Source of the DNA: DASSFG01 sp035547915 | GTDB lineage: Bacteria > Planctomycetota > Planctomycetia > Pirellulales > JAICIG01 | Assembly: GCA_035547915.1 (NCBI GenBank) | Contig: DASZTS010000041.1 | Coordinates: 1 to 62,133, forward strand | Length of the DNA stretch: 62,133 nt | Direction: 5' to 3' | In this document: positions 54,572 to 62,133 of the stretch, one piece after another | How positions within the stretch are numbered: position 1 is the first letter of the stretch | How the letters are laid out: each line of letters begins with the position of its first letter | Program-made: the position numbers and the translations under genes | The notes under the pieces: generated by a model | The model's input: only the letters and a program-made list of their open reading frames with translations | Told to the model about the DNA's origin: nothing | The model's database searches: none

Positions 54572-57097
54572 GTGACGGCGAGAAACATCCACTGGCAAAT
54601 CTTCAAGCGTGGCAGACGTGCGCCGTCCGGCTTGCGGCGCGGGGACGGAAACGTGGAATCGATACCTTCGACGGGCGGCGCGGCGGCTCCGCTAGAGTCG
54701 ATCCTCATCACGGGCGAATTGACGGTCCGCCACTCGCGGCCGCCGGACTATCAGACCGAGAGTCGCGCGCTCGCCGAGCTGGCGCAGGCGTGGGCCGATG
54801 CGCCGCACACCGTCTGGCGGAGACTCGTCGACGCGGCGCTCGCGATCGGCCGGGCCGGCTCGGCGGGTGTCAGCCTGTCGTCGCGGCGAGAGATCGAGGC
54901 GCCGTTCGTCGGTTGGCCGGCCGTGGCCGGCGTCTGGGAACCCTACTCGGGCCGGTGCCTGTGCCGCGGCGCCGACCCCTGCGGCCTGCTGCTCGATCGG
55001 CCCGCCGTCGAACTCCTCGCGCACCCCGAGCGGTACTACGCGGATCTGGCCGGTTTGCCGGTGCAGGCCCGCGAGGCGCTCGTGGCGCCCTTTCGAGTGC
55101 GTGGCGAGCCGGTGGGCACTCTCTGGTTGCTGGCCCACGACGACCAGCGGCAGTTCGACGCCGAAGACGCCCGACTGCTGACGAGCCTGGCCGCGTTCGC
55201 CGCCGCCACGGTCAGGGGGTTCGAGGCGCTCGCGGAGTCGGCCCAATTCCGCACCATCTTCGAACAGGGCGCAAACTTCGCCGGCGTGATGATGCTCGAC
55301 GGCACGCTCATCGAGGCCAACCGGCTCTCGCTCGAGGCCTGCGGGCTCCGGCGCGAAGACGTGATCGGCAAGAAGTTCTGGGACTGCGGCTGGTGGAACC
55401 GCGCGCCGGAACAACAACAGCTTGTCCGCGAGGCCACGCGGCAAGCCGCCGGCGGCATCCCCTTCCGTCGAGAGACGTATTACTTCGTGGCCGACGGCAC
55501 GCAGCGCTATCTCGATCTCAGCCTGGTGCCCGTGCGAGACGATGCGGGCAAGGTGATCTTCATCGTGCCGACGGGCAACGACATCACCGAGCGCCGCCTA
55601 ATCGAAAGGGTCAACTCGCGGTTCGCCGCTATCGTCGAGTCGTCGGACGACGCCATCATCGGCAAGGACCTGAACAGCATCATCACGAGTTGGAACGCCG
55701 GCGCCACTCGCTTGTTCGGCTATACGGCCGATGAGGCGATCGGTCGGCCCGTGACCATGCTCATGCCGCCTGACCGCGTGGACGAGGAACTAGGCATCCT
55801 GGAGCGTATCCGGCGCGGCGAGCGGGTGGACCATTACGAGACGGTCCGGCGCCGCAAGGACGGTACGTTGCTCGATATCTCGCTCACGGTCTCGCCGGTG
55901 GCCGACGAGTCGGGCCGCATCGTGGGGGCCTCGAAGATTGCCCGCAACATCACCGACCGCAAGCGGGCCGAGCAAGCGCTGCTCGAGGCCGATCGCCAGA
56001 AGAACGAATTTCTGGCGACGCTGGCCCACGAGCTGCGCAATCCGCTGGCTCCCATCCGCAATTCGCTCAACATCCTGAGGCTGACCCGCGGCGATCTGCC
56101 AGCGGCCGACCGCGTGCAAGAGATGATGGAGCGGCAGGTGAACCACATGGTGCGGCTGGTCGACGACCTGCTCGAGATCTCGCGCATCTCGACGGGCAAG
56201 ATCGAGCTGCGGCTCGAGGCGGTGGAGATCGCCTCGGTCATCCGCAGCGCGATCGAGACCAGCCGGCCGCTCATCGACGCCGGCGGTCATCGACTGGCAA
56301 CCTCCATCCCGCCCGAACCGCTCACGGTCGACGGCGATCCCGTGCGGTTGTCGCAGGTCGTCGCCAACCTGTTGAACAACTCGGCCAAGTACACCGAGCC
56401 GGGCGGCCAGATTTGGCTGAACGTCTCGCGCGCGGAGGACGAAGTCGTCATCTCGGTGCGCGACACGGGAATCGGCATCTTGCCCGCGCTGCTGCCGCAC
56501 GTGTTGGAGATGTTTACGCAGGCCGAGCGCGAGAAACGCCGGTCGCACGACGGCCTGGGCATCGGCCTGGCGCTCGTCAAACGGCTGGTCGAGATGCATG
56601 GCGGCACCGTAGTCGCCCACAGCGCTGGCGAGGGCAGGGGCAGCGAGTTCACCATCCGGCTGCCGCTCTCCGAACGGCAGCTCCCGCGGATCGGCGACCG
56701 GGCCGACGCCCAACACGGCCAAGCCGCGCGGAGCCGCGTGTTGGTGGTCGACGACAACGAAGACGCCGCCCTCAGCCTCGCGATGCTCCTCAAGGTGCTC
56801 GGTAACGACGTACAAACCGCGCACGACGGCCCCGCGGCTCTGCGGGCCTTCGAATCGTTCCAACCCTCGGTCGTGTTGCTCGACCTCGGCATGCCCGGCA
56901 TGAGCGGCTTCGAGGTCGCCGGGCATCTTCGCGCGCTGCCGCGCTTCGAACGGGTCACGCTCGTCGCCCTGACCGGTTGGGGGCAGGAAGAAGACCGCCG
57001 CCGCACCCACGAAGCCGGCTTCGACCATCACCTCGTCAAGCCGGTCAACCTCGACGCCCTCCAGGTTCTCATGTCCGACGTACGTAGCAGCGCATAG
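54572..57097 (+). CDS. Hybrid sensor histidine kinase (GAF-PAS-PAS-HisKA-HATPase-REC)
   Basis: 841 residues from GTG 54572; a GTG at 54653 with GGGGACGG upstream is a good alternative start. Domains: GAF-like about 60-215, PAS about 220-345 (ITERR end), PAS about 346-465, HisKA with FLATLAHELRNPLAPI (phospho-accepting His486), and HATPase with NLLNNSAKYTEPGG, DTGIGI and GLGIGLALVKRLV. A C-terminal receiver domain has VVDDNEDAA and phospho-acceptor Asp771 in VVLLDLGMPG, plus the conserved Lys in HHLVKPVN. There is no transmembrane helix, so it is a soluble sensor, probably of an internal or redox signal. The attached receiver suggests a phosphorelay to an unlinked output protein. Confidence 0.93.
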   Translation: MTARNIHWQIFKRGRRAPSGLRRGDGNVESIPSTGGAAAPLESILITGELTVRHSRPPDYQTESRALAELAQAWADAPHTVWRRLVDAALAIGRAGSAGVSLSSRREIEAPFVGWPAVAGVWEPYSGRCLCRGADPCGLLLDRPAVELLAHPERYYADLAGLPVQAREALVAPFRVRGEPVGTLWLLAHDDQRQFDAEDARLLTSLAAFAAATVRGFEALAESAQFRTIFEQGANFAGVMMLDGTLIEANRLSLEACGLRREDVIGKKFWDCGWWNRAPEQQQLVREATRQAAGGIPFRRETYYFVADGTQRYLDLSLVPVRDDAGKVIFIVPTGNDITERRLIERVNSRFAAIVESSDDAIIGKDLNSIITSWNAGATRLFGYTADEAIGRPVTMLMPPDRVDEELGILERIRRGERVDHYETVRRRKDGTLLDISLTVSPVADESGRIVGASKIARNITDRKRAEQALLEADRQKNEFLATLAHELRNPLAPIRNSLNILRLTRGDLPAADRVQEMMERQVNHMVRLVDDLLEISRISTGKIELRLEAVEIASVIRSAIETSRPLIDAGGHRLATSIPPEPLTVDGDPVRLSQVVANLLNNSAKYTEPGGQIWLNVSRAEDEVVISVRDTGIGILPALLPHVLEMFTQAEREKRRSHDGLGIGLALVKRLVEMHGGTVVAHSAGEGRGSEFTIRLPLSERQLPRIGDRADAQHGQAARSRVLVVDDNEDAALSLAMLLKVLGNDVQTAHDGPAALRAFESFQPSVVLLDLGMPGMSGFEVAGHLRALPRFERVTLVALTGWGQEEDRRRTHEAGFDHHLVKPVNLDALQVLMSDVRSSA

Positions 57098-57434
57098 TAC
57101 CCATCACGATCGGTCGCGATGGCAACGCCCCGAGGAAGGCAGGATGGCTTCACGGCGGAGCGCGAGGCCTCCTACGCGCTCGAAATCGCCAGTCCGTTCC
57201 CGCGGATGTGCCGCACCGGCCAACCTGGGGGCATGCTGGACCTACGCGCGTTCCAGCCCCGCAACGTCCAAAATCCAGACTATACCCGGGATCGCGGATA
57301 ATGACCGGCCGCGATCCGGTTTTGCGGGTTATTCTCAGAAATTCCGATTCGGTTACAGCCCGCGTTCAGCACGACGTCCTAGATTTAAACGCGGCTGACA
57401 AAAACGTCCGGGACGCTGATTCGGCGCATTTATC
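57098..57434. other. Intergenic region with a hairpin and partial dispersed-repeat sequences
   Basis: 337 bp without a gene. GGATCGCGG (57289-57297) pairs perfectly with CCGCGATCC (57309-57317) over 9 bp, followed by GGTTTTGCG, a possible terminator for the histidine kinase. The stretch 57309-57338 resembles the right end of repeat copy A, and 57388-57415 (GCGGCTGACAAAAAC...) resembles its left end, so two degenerate partial copies (E) appear to lie here. Confidence 0.5.
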
Positions 57435-58370
57435 ATGAACCGCTCTTTCATCACGTGGCTCGGTCTCATCCTCATAGGGGTCTGCGAGTGGTTCAACTAT
57501 TCGCGTCAACGCGATGCCCGTCAGAACGACATCCCGTGGGGGGGCGAAGGTGTCTCGCCGCTGCGCGTTTCCACCGTCCAAGGCACACCGAAAGACGACT
57601 TGCATCTCCTGTTCATCGGCAACAGCTACACCTCCGTCCACGACATACCGAAGCAGGTGGCCGACATTGCCTCATCGGACTCGGGTAATTCGACGCAATT
57701 GTTCGTTCAGTCGATCACGCGTGGCGGCGTAACGCTGAAGGAACTCTGGGAGGAAGGCAAGGCCGCTGATGCCATCCGCAGCCGCCATTGGGACTATGTG
57801 GTGATCCAGGAGCAGAGCTTCTGGGCAATCACCAATATCGAGGCGAGCACGGATTATATGGAGCGCTTCGACAAGCTGGCTCACCAAAGCGGCGCCAAGA
57901 CGGTGCTCTACCTCACTTGGCCCAGGAAGCCCGGCAGCCATTGGTACACCGACGGTCAGACGGCGTTCCTGCGAACGCCGGATTACATGCTGCATCAATT
58001 CATCCGTCAAACCTACACCGTCTCCCTCATTACCGGCGCGTCGACGGCGGACGTGGGCATTTATTGGTGGCGCGTTTTGAAAGAATATCCACAGATCGAG
58101 TTGTATGAGCCCGACGGGACGCACCAGAGCATGGCGGGAAGCTATCTGGCCGCGCTGGTATTCTATAAAATGCTGACTCACCGCGACGTGACCAGAACCA
58201 CCTTCCTGCCGGCCGGTGTCAGCGAAACCGACGCCGATACCCTAAGAACGGTCGTGTCGCAGCCTTTGCCCATGCCGGGACCAGCCGGCCAATCATTGGG
58301 CCATCGTCAAGGACGATCTAACGCAGCAGCCGGACACAGCCCACCGACTCAGGGTCGCCCCACTCGCTGA
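57435..58370 (+). CDS. SGNH/GDSL-type hydrolase, secreted or membrane-anchored, probable 3' frameshift
   Basis: 311 residues. The N-terminal hydrophobic SFITWLGLILIGVCEWF is a signal or anchor. LLFIGNSYTS carries the nucleophile Ser64 (GDS-block equivalent), VVIQEQSFW is block III-like, and DGTHQSMAG supplies Asp227 and His230 of the catalytic triad. The enzyme should be an esterase or deacylase; the substrate is unknown. From about residue 283 the protein turns into low-complexity Gly/Gln/Arg sequence. The -1 frame at the same place reads PANHWAIVKDDLTQQPDTA and stays open to a TGA at 58390-58392. This suggests a single-base indel near 58280 and a true C-terminus of about 318 residues. Confidence 0.82.
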   Translation: MNRSFITWLGLILIGVCEWFNYSRQRDARQNDIPWGGEGVSPLRVSTVQGTPKDDLHLLFIGNSYTSVHDIPKQVADIASSDSGNSTQLFVQSITRGGVTLKELWEEGKAADAIRSRHWDYVVIQEQSFWAITNIEASTDYMERFDKLAHQSGAKTVLYLTWPRKPGSHWYTDGQTAFLRTPDYMLHQFIRQTYTVSLITGASTADVGIYWWRVLKEYPQIELYEPDGTHQSMAGSYLAALVFYKMLTHRDVTRTTFLPAGVSETDADTLRTVVSQPLPMPGPAGQSLGHRQGRSNAAAGHSPPTQGRPTR

Positions 58371-58385
58371 CAGCTCAACCCCACG

Positions 58386-58700
58386 TCACTGATTCTTGGC
58401 TCTGACGTGCACGACGGTTTTGACGGCGTACACCGGGATGCGCAGCTCGCTGACCTTGGCCATGTCCTCGACGACGATATAGTCGTTGCCCACCTCGGTG
58501 ACCGTGTGTGTGCCCGCCTCGGCTCCCTCGATCGTCGTGATCTGCAGCAGTTGCCCCTTGTCGTTGAGCGTCACGATCTGACCCGCGGCCAGCGTCGCGA
58601 ATAGGCCTTTGGGAGCGGCCGGTTGCGCCTGCGAGAACACGGCCGACGCGACCAACAACAGGACACACAGCGTCGCGATCGAGATGATTGACCTGGCCAT
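58386..58700 (-). CDS. Small secreted protein, unknown function
   Basis: 104 residues with a strong ribosome site (AAGGAG, 8 nt before the ATG). The signal peptide SIISIATLCVLLLVASAVFSQAQ should be cleaved near residue 26. The mature ~78 residues look like a small beta-rich domain (GQIVTLNDKGQLLQITTIEG; THTVTEVGNDYIVVEDM; IPVYAVKTVVHVRAKNQ). No cysteine is present in the mature part. Convergent with the SGNH hydrolase gene; if that gene ends in the -1 frame, the two overlap by about 7 bp. Homologue not recognised. Confidence 0.75.
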   Translation of the reverse strand: MARSIISIATLCVLLLVASAVFSQAQPAAPKGLFATLAAGQIVTLNDKGQLLQITTIEGAEAGTHTVTEVGNDYIVVEDMAKVSELRIPVYAVKTVVHVRAKNQ

Positions 58701-59225
58701 CTTGGCAGCTCCTTCGATGAAAAACCCGAAACAAAACTCTCACAATAGCTTCGAGCCAGGCCGTTACCCTGGGACGGACCAGCCCCCTTTGCAACGGCTG
58801 ATATGTGTAGCACTCACGCCCGTCGCTGGGAGAGTGAACCTCAAACCCGCCGGGAGGCGATCCTGGCCTACCCCACGCACACCTGCTGCCGCCACGACCG
58901 AGTGCGACTACTTATACGGCGGGCGGCAAGATCCAGTTCGCTGCTCATAGGAGGCTTGTGAGCACTGCCGGCACTACAGAGCGTGATGGCTACAATGCGG
59001 CGGACGACGAGAGTCTTCGGAATGCGTGGATGGAACCGTCTCGCGCGATCACACCCGCGAGCCATGTCGCGGCCGGACAAGAAGGCAGACTCAGTCTCGC
59101 TGGCCCATCGTACAAGTCAGCCTCGGTCGGTGGCCGGGGGTATTTCTGAATTCGATTGCAGCTACGTGAAAGCAGCCATCCCTCCGACTCCAGCGCACCG
59201 ACACGCGGGCCTGTGGCCGGAAGTC
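58701..59225. other. Intergenic region
   Basis: 525 bp between two minus-strand small genes. Open frames on the plus strand have compositionally random products and no ribosome sites. I see no gene, RNA or repeat here. Confidence 0.35.
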
Positions 59226-59420
59226 TCACGTGAAGCGATCGGCTACCGTGATGCCCTGCGCGGTGATCGCCCCCAACGCGAGCCTCTCGGCCGTCGGCAG
59301 ATCACTGATCTTCCCGGCCTCCGTATCACCTGCCACGATCCGCCCGATATTCGCGACGATGCACGCAGCGAACGCCGCCCCTATCAACGCCTGCAAACTG
59401 AATTGAAACCGTTCGCTCAT
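59226..59420 (-). CDS. Small membrane peptide, unknown function
   Basis: 64 residues from the internal ATG at 59420 (MSERFQFSLQALIGAAF); the frame opens six codons further upstream. One membrane helix (LQALIGAAFAACIVANIG) follows a short polar head, and the soluble tail ends ITVADRFT. The FSL-A-L head resembles the 144-residue membrane protein at 20885-21319 and similar planctomycete small proteins. Function unknown. Confidence 0.45.
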   Translation of the reverse strand: MSERFQFSLQALIGAAFAACIVANIGRIVAGDTEAGKISDLPTAERLALGAITAQGITVADRFT

Positions 59421-59474
59421 AACGGCCAGTCTACGCAAAATGCGGTGGCTGCCAAGACGAAGATTTCCACAATC

Positions 59475-59615
59475 TCACTGTAGGCTCATCAAAAATAAAT
59501 CGGTAACTTTTTTTGATTCTCGTATCCACGCATAGTAGGTATGACGGATTGCTCCGATTGTGGGGGTGCGCGGCAGGTCGATCGCGCCGTCGTCGGTCTT
59601 ATCCGGGAGATACCG
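59475..59615 (-). pseudogene. Possible C-terminal gene fragment
   Basis: A 46-codon minus-strand frame with protein-like sequence (KTDDGAIDLPRTPTIGAIRH, then a WIRESKKVTDLFLMSLQ end) and a TGA stop at 59475-59477. It is closed upstream by a TAG and has no start codon. It could be the tail of a decayed gene; family unknown, and chance cannot be excluded. Nothing else is seen in 59421-59758. Confidence 0.3.
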
Positions 59616-59758
59616 CTATTCGTGGCAGGGCGTCGCAGGGGAATGACGCCCCGGCCTCCATGATCACATCTTATGCGGAGTTTTAGCGTGGCCGAGATAT
59701 CGGCGTGAATGGCCACGGTCGAAGCACGAAGTAGTGCATCCGATCGCGTGCCGGAAGG

Positions 59759-61429
59759 CTATCGAAAAGACATGTGCTCGATCCGCTTCAGTGCGTCGAC
59801 GAGCTGGTCGATCTCTTCGGTTGTGTTGTAGATGGAGAGCGAGGGGCGAACGGTGGATTCGACGCCGAAGCGTCGTAATGAAGGTTGTGAACAGTGGTGG
59901 CCTGCGCGGACGGCAATCCCTTCTTGATCCAACAGTCGTCCCACGTCCTCGGTCCTACGATTCGGTAGCACGAACGAGAGCACGCCCACTTTTTCCCTCG
60001 CCGTTCCGATCAGACGTAATCCGTTCACCCGAGAAAGCGCCTCGGTCGCGTATTCGAGCACGGAGCGTTCGTAGGCCGCAATGTTTGGCAACCCCAGGCG
60101 GCTGACATAATCCAACGCGGCACCGAGCCCGACGGCGTCGGCGACGTTCGGGGTGCCGGCTTCGAATCGGGCCGGCGACTCCGCGAAGGTCGTCTCCTCG
60201 AACGTGACATTGCGAATCATATTGCCCCCCCCTTGCCAGGGCGGCAATATGTCGTGCAGTTCTTCACGGATGTAGACCGCTCCGATACCCGTCGGTGCGA
60301 AAATCTTATGACCAGAGAAGGTGAAGAAGTCGCAGCCCAACTCTTGCAGGTTGACGGGAACGTGGGCTACCGACTGAGCCCCGTCGATTAACACGCGAGC
60401 GCCGTACCGCTTGGCCATCTGCGTCATTTCGCCGACGGGCAAGATCGTACCGAGGCTGTTGGAAGCCTGCGTCAGGGCAACGACTTTGGTTCGTGGCCCG
60501 AGGAGCTTCTGATACTCCTCGAGCATGACCTCGCCGTGATCGTTGACCGGGATGACGCGCAACACCGCGCCCTTTTCCTTGGCGATCATCTGCCAAGGGA
60601 CGATATTGGCGTGGTGCTCCAGCATCGAGAGGACCACTTCGTCGCCCGGCTGCAAGAATTTGCGGCCATAGGTCTGTGTGACGAGGTTGATCCCTTCTGT
60701 CGTGCCGCGCACAAAGACAATCTCTTTGACGTTCGACGCGCCCAGGAATCGCTGCACCTTCTCGCGGGCCTTTTCGTAGGCGTCGGTGGCCCGGGCTGCC
60801 AACGTGTGGGCGCCGCGATGGATGTTCGAGTTGTCGTGCTTGTAGAACTGCGAGACAGCGTCGATGACCGACTGCGGCTTCTGTGTCGTGGCCGCATTAT
60901 CGAGCCAGGCCAACGGCTTACCATGCACCTTTTGTTGAAGAATCGGAAAATCTCGCCGAATCGCCGGCACATCGATCGGCCGAGAACGACTCGAGGGAGA
61001 CGTCGCCGCAGCGGCTATCCGCTCGCGCATCGAACGCGAGAACGGATCGTGTTCGGTCTCCCTATGCAACTGCGTTCCCCGCATTCCCGCGACGAAGGCG
61101 CGGAGACCATCTTGGGAGACCGTCACCGGCGGCGACGTGACCGAAAAGGGAGCCGCGCCGAGCCCTTCTGATACATCATTCGAGGCTATCCGATTGGCCG
61201 AAGGGAACGGCATCGCCGCCAGGGGCATGATCGGAGGCGTTGCGGGCTCCCGCTCAGGCCAGGTCCCGAATGATGTCGGAGAATGGCCAACAGACGAGGC
61301 GGGTATCTCGGCCGACGCCGGCGCAGCTTCCGCTAGCGAGTCGGCACCTGGCGCCAAATCGCCCGGCGGGCGTTCGTTGTAGATCCGAGTCGCCAACTGG
61401 GCGATCAAGTCGGGGGTGATTTCATCCAC
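59759..61429 (-). CDS. sufS: SufS-type cysteine desulfurase with N-terminal encapsulin-targeting extension
   Basis: 556 residues from GTG 61429. Residues ~152-556 are a full group II cysteine desulfurase: AWLDNAATTQKPQ, LEHHANIVPWQ, VLIDGAQSVAHVPV, PLP Lys375 in FSGHKIFAPTG, and the sulfur-carrying Cys513 in RAGHHCSQPSLRRFG. Reaction: L-cysteine to L-alanine plus enzyme persulfide. Normal SufS is ~405 residues; the extra ~150 at the N-terminus are Pro/Ala/Ser-rich and probably disordered, with short conserved-looking pieces (LIAQLATRIYNE at 8-19, PPIMPLAAMPFPS at 65-77, GLRAFVAGMRG at 108-118). In family 2A encapsulin systems this extension loads the enzyme into the shell. The shell gene lies 79 bp upstream on the same strand. 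Confidence 0.95.
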   Translation of the reverse strand: MDEITPDLIAQLATRIYNERPPGDLAPGADSLAEAAPASAEIPASSVGHSPTSFGTWPEREPATPPIMPLAAMPFPSANRIASNDVSEGLGAAPFSVTSPPVTVSQDGLRAFVAGMRGTQLHRETEHDPFSRSMRERIAAAATSPSSRSRPIDVPAIRRDFPILQQKVHGKPLAWLDNAATTQKPQSVIDAVSQFYKHDNSNIHRGAHTLAARATDAYEKAREKVQRFLGASNVKEIVFVRGTTEGINLVTQTYGRKFLQPGDEVVLSMLEHHANIVPWQMIAKEKGAVLRVIPVNDHGEVMLEEYQKLLGPRTKVVALTQASNSLGTILPVGEMTQMAKRYGARVLIDGAQSVAHVPVNLQELGCDFFTFSGHKIFAPTGIGAVYIREELHDILPPWQGGGNMIRNVTFEETTFAESPARFEAGTPNVADAVGLGAALDYVSRLGLPNIAAYERSVLEYATEALSRVNGLRLIGTAREKVGVLSFVLPNRRTEDVGRLLDQEGIAVRAGHHCSQPSLRRFGVESTVRPSLSIYNTTEEIDQLVDALKRIEHMSFR

Positions 61430-61442
61430 GCTTTATCCCTTT

Positions 61443-61512
61443 CGCAACCGACAGGCACAACCGACGTTTCTGCCCACGGCGCGCGGGCTCAGGCTTTGCC
61501 CGCCGCTCTTAC
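61443..61512 (-). repeat. Short copy (D) of the dispersed palindromic element between shell and cargo genes
   Basis: 70 bp. On the minus strand it starts GTAAGAGCGGC and contains GCGCGCCGTGG and CTGTCGGTTGCG, matching both ends of copy A with the middle hairpin deleted. Its left end overlaps the TAA stop of the encapsulin gene (61509-61511). It fills most of the 79-bp gap before the desulfurase start. Confidence 0.6.
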
Positions 61513-62133
61513 TTCACTTTCGTTTCTCGGTGATCGTAATCGTGATAGTAACCGACCTCGACATTCTCGAGCACGCCTAGGGCGTCGTCGGTGAGCACCG
61601 CACACGACGAGTAATGCGTCAGCAGATACGAGGCAACACCCAGGTTGTCGACTCCCATCAGCCTGGCAGAAAGGCTCGGGCTGATTTCGCCCGGAATGCC
61701 AATCTGGTGTAGTCCCACGACACCTTGGTCGGCCTCGCCCACGCGCATGAGCAGAATGCTGGTCGTGCCGAACCACTGATTGGATTGATAGCGGCTCTTC
61801 ATCTCTAACTTGTCGCACGGCACGAGCGGGATACCACGCCAGGTCAGCACCGGCGTGCCGAACAGATTCATCGTAGCCGGCGGCACGCCACGCCAGGTGC
61901 ACTCGCGGCCGAATGCCGCGATGGCCTTCGGGTGCGCCAAGAAGAAACAGGGCTTCTTCCAGACGAGCGCCAGCAACTCGTCGAGGTCGTCTGGCGTCGG
62001 CGCTCCGTAACGCGTGCTGATCCGCATCCCCGGTTCGGCCGAGTGGATCAGGCCGAATTTGCTGTTGTTGACCAGCTCCCATTCCTGCCGCTCCTTGATC
62101 CCTTCGATCGTCAGGCGCATCTGCTCTTCGAGC
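61509..62133 (-). CDS. Family 2A encapsulin shell protein (SrpI-like), C-terminal part; gene continues beyond the window
   Basis: The frame is open to the right edge; 207 residues are present, and the Met at 62120 is internal because LEEQ precedes it in frame. Hallmarks of the SrpI-like HK97-fold shell are RLTIEGIKERQEWELVN (long E-loop/helix region), ISTRYGAPTPDDLDELLALV, FFLAHPKAIAAFGREC, WRGIPLVPCDKLE, LLMRVGEADQGVVGLHQIG and the end CAVLTDDALGVLENVEVGY. Family 2A shells are non-enzymatic icosahedral compartments that enclose a cysteine desulfurase and, in characterised cases, take part in sulfur storage. The next gene downstream is that desulfurase, so shell and cargo form one operon. Upstream partners, such as a serine acetyltransferase, cannot be seen. 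Confidence 0.93.
   Translation of the reverse strand, partial: LEEQMRLTIEGIKERQEWELVNNSKFGLIHSAEPGMRISTRYGAPTPDDLDELLALVWKKPCFFLAHPKAIAAFGRECTWRGVPPATMNLFGTPVLTWRGIPLVPCDKLEMKSRYQSNQWFGTTSILLMRVGEADQGVVGLHQIGIPGEISPSLSARLMGVDNLGVASYLLTHYSSCAVLTDDALGVLENVEVGYYHDYDHRETKVK

Noticed and set aside
55790..57031. 413-codon minus-strand frame under the histidine kinase
   Set aside because: Antisense shadow of a high-GC gene; the plus strand has all the kinase motifs.

Overview
The window looks like a chromosomal segment of a Planctomycetota bacterium, probably near Pirellulales; this is an inference from gene content. Diagnostic families are a planctomycete cytochrome c/DUF1549/DUF1553 protein, two PVC-type CxxCH haem proteins, a DUF1501 protein, an ECF sigma factor paired with a kinase-WD40 protein, and giant secreted proteins with LEPR-XLL-like N-termini and DUF4214 C-termini. 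The DNA is GC-rich, and start codons include GTG and TTG.

Layout. 1-1.9 kb: the tail of an IS4-type transposase and an intact IS66 transposase. 2.15-15.9 kb: one gene for a ~4,600-residue exoprotein built from beta-propellers separated by PKD domains. 16.4-20.6 kb: Ser/Thr kinase-WD40 protein and ECF sigma factor (minus strand). 20.9-22.6 kb: a small membrane protein and an IS110 transposase without its normal N-terminus. 22.8-28.6 kb: three tandem TolC-like outer-membrane proteins. 28.98-35.7 kb: a second giant exoprotein (beta-helix, six DUF11 repeats, DUF4214). 36.3-37.3 kb: a lipoprotein, a gene remnant and a dispersed repeat. 37.8-44.7 kb: CxxCH protein, PSD1/DUF1549/DUF1553 protein and DUF1501 protein. 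44.7-48.5 kb: flavin amine oxidase, SAM methyltransferase, MFS transporter. 48.5-57.1 kb: second CxxCH protein, short UvrA (UvrA2 type), hybrid histidine kinase. 57.4-59.4 kb: SGNH hydrolase with a probable frameshift and two small secreted or membrane proteins. 59.8-62.1 kb: a SufS-type cysteine desulfurase with a 150-residue disordered N-terminal extension, directly downstream of a family 2A encapsulin shell gene that runs off the right edge.

The most interesting system is the encapsulin/desulfurase pair, which by family precedent forms a sulfur-metabolism nanocompartment with the desulfurase as cargo. The second is a previously unlabelled family of ~70-108 bp palindromic repeats (best copies 26571-26676 and 37206-37313). 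Copies lie between the shell and cargo genes, between two tolC paralogues, at the break of a gene remnant, and inside the 5' coding end of the second CxxCH gene. The two giant exoproteins flanking three TolC-like porins may form a secretion and surface locus, but no inner-membrane pump is visible, so that link is only inferred.
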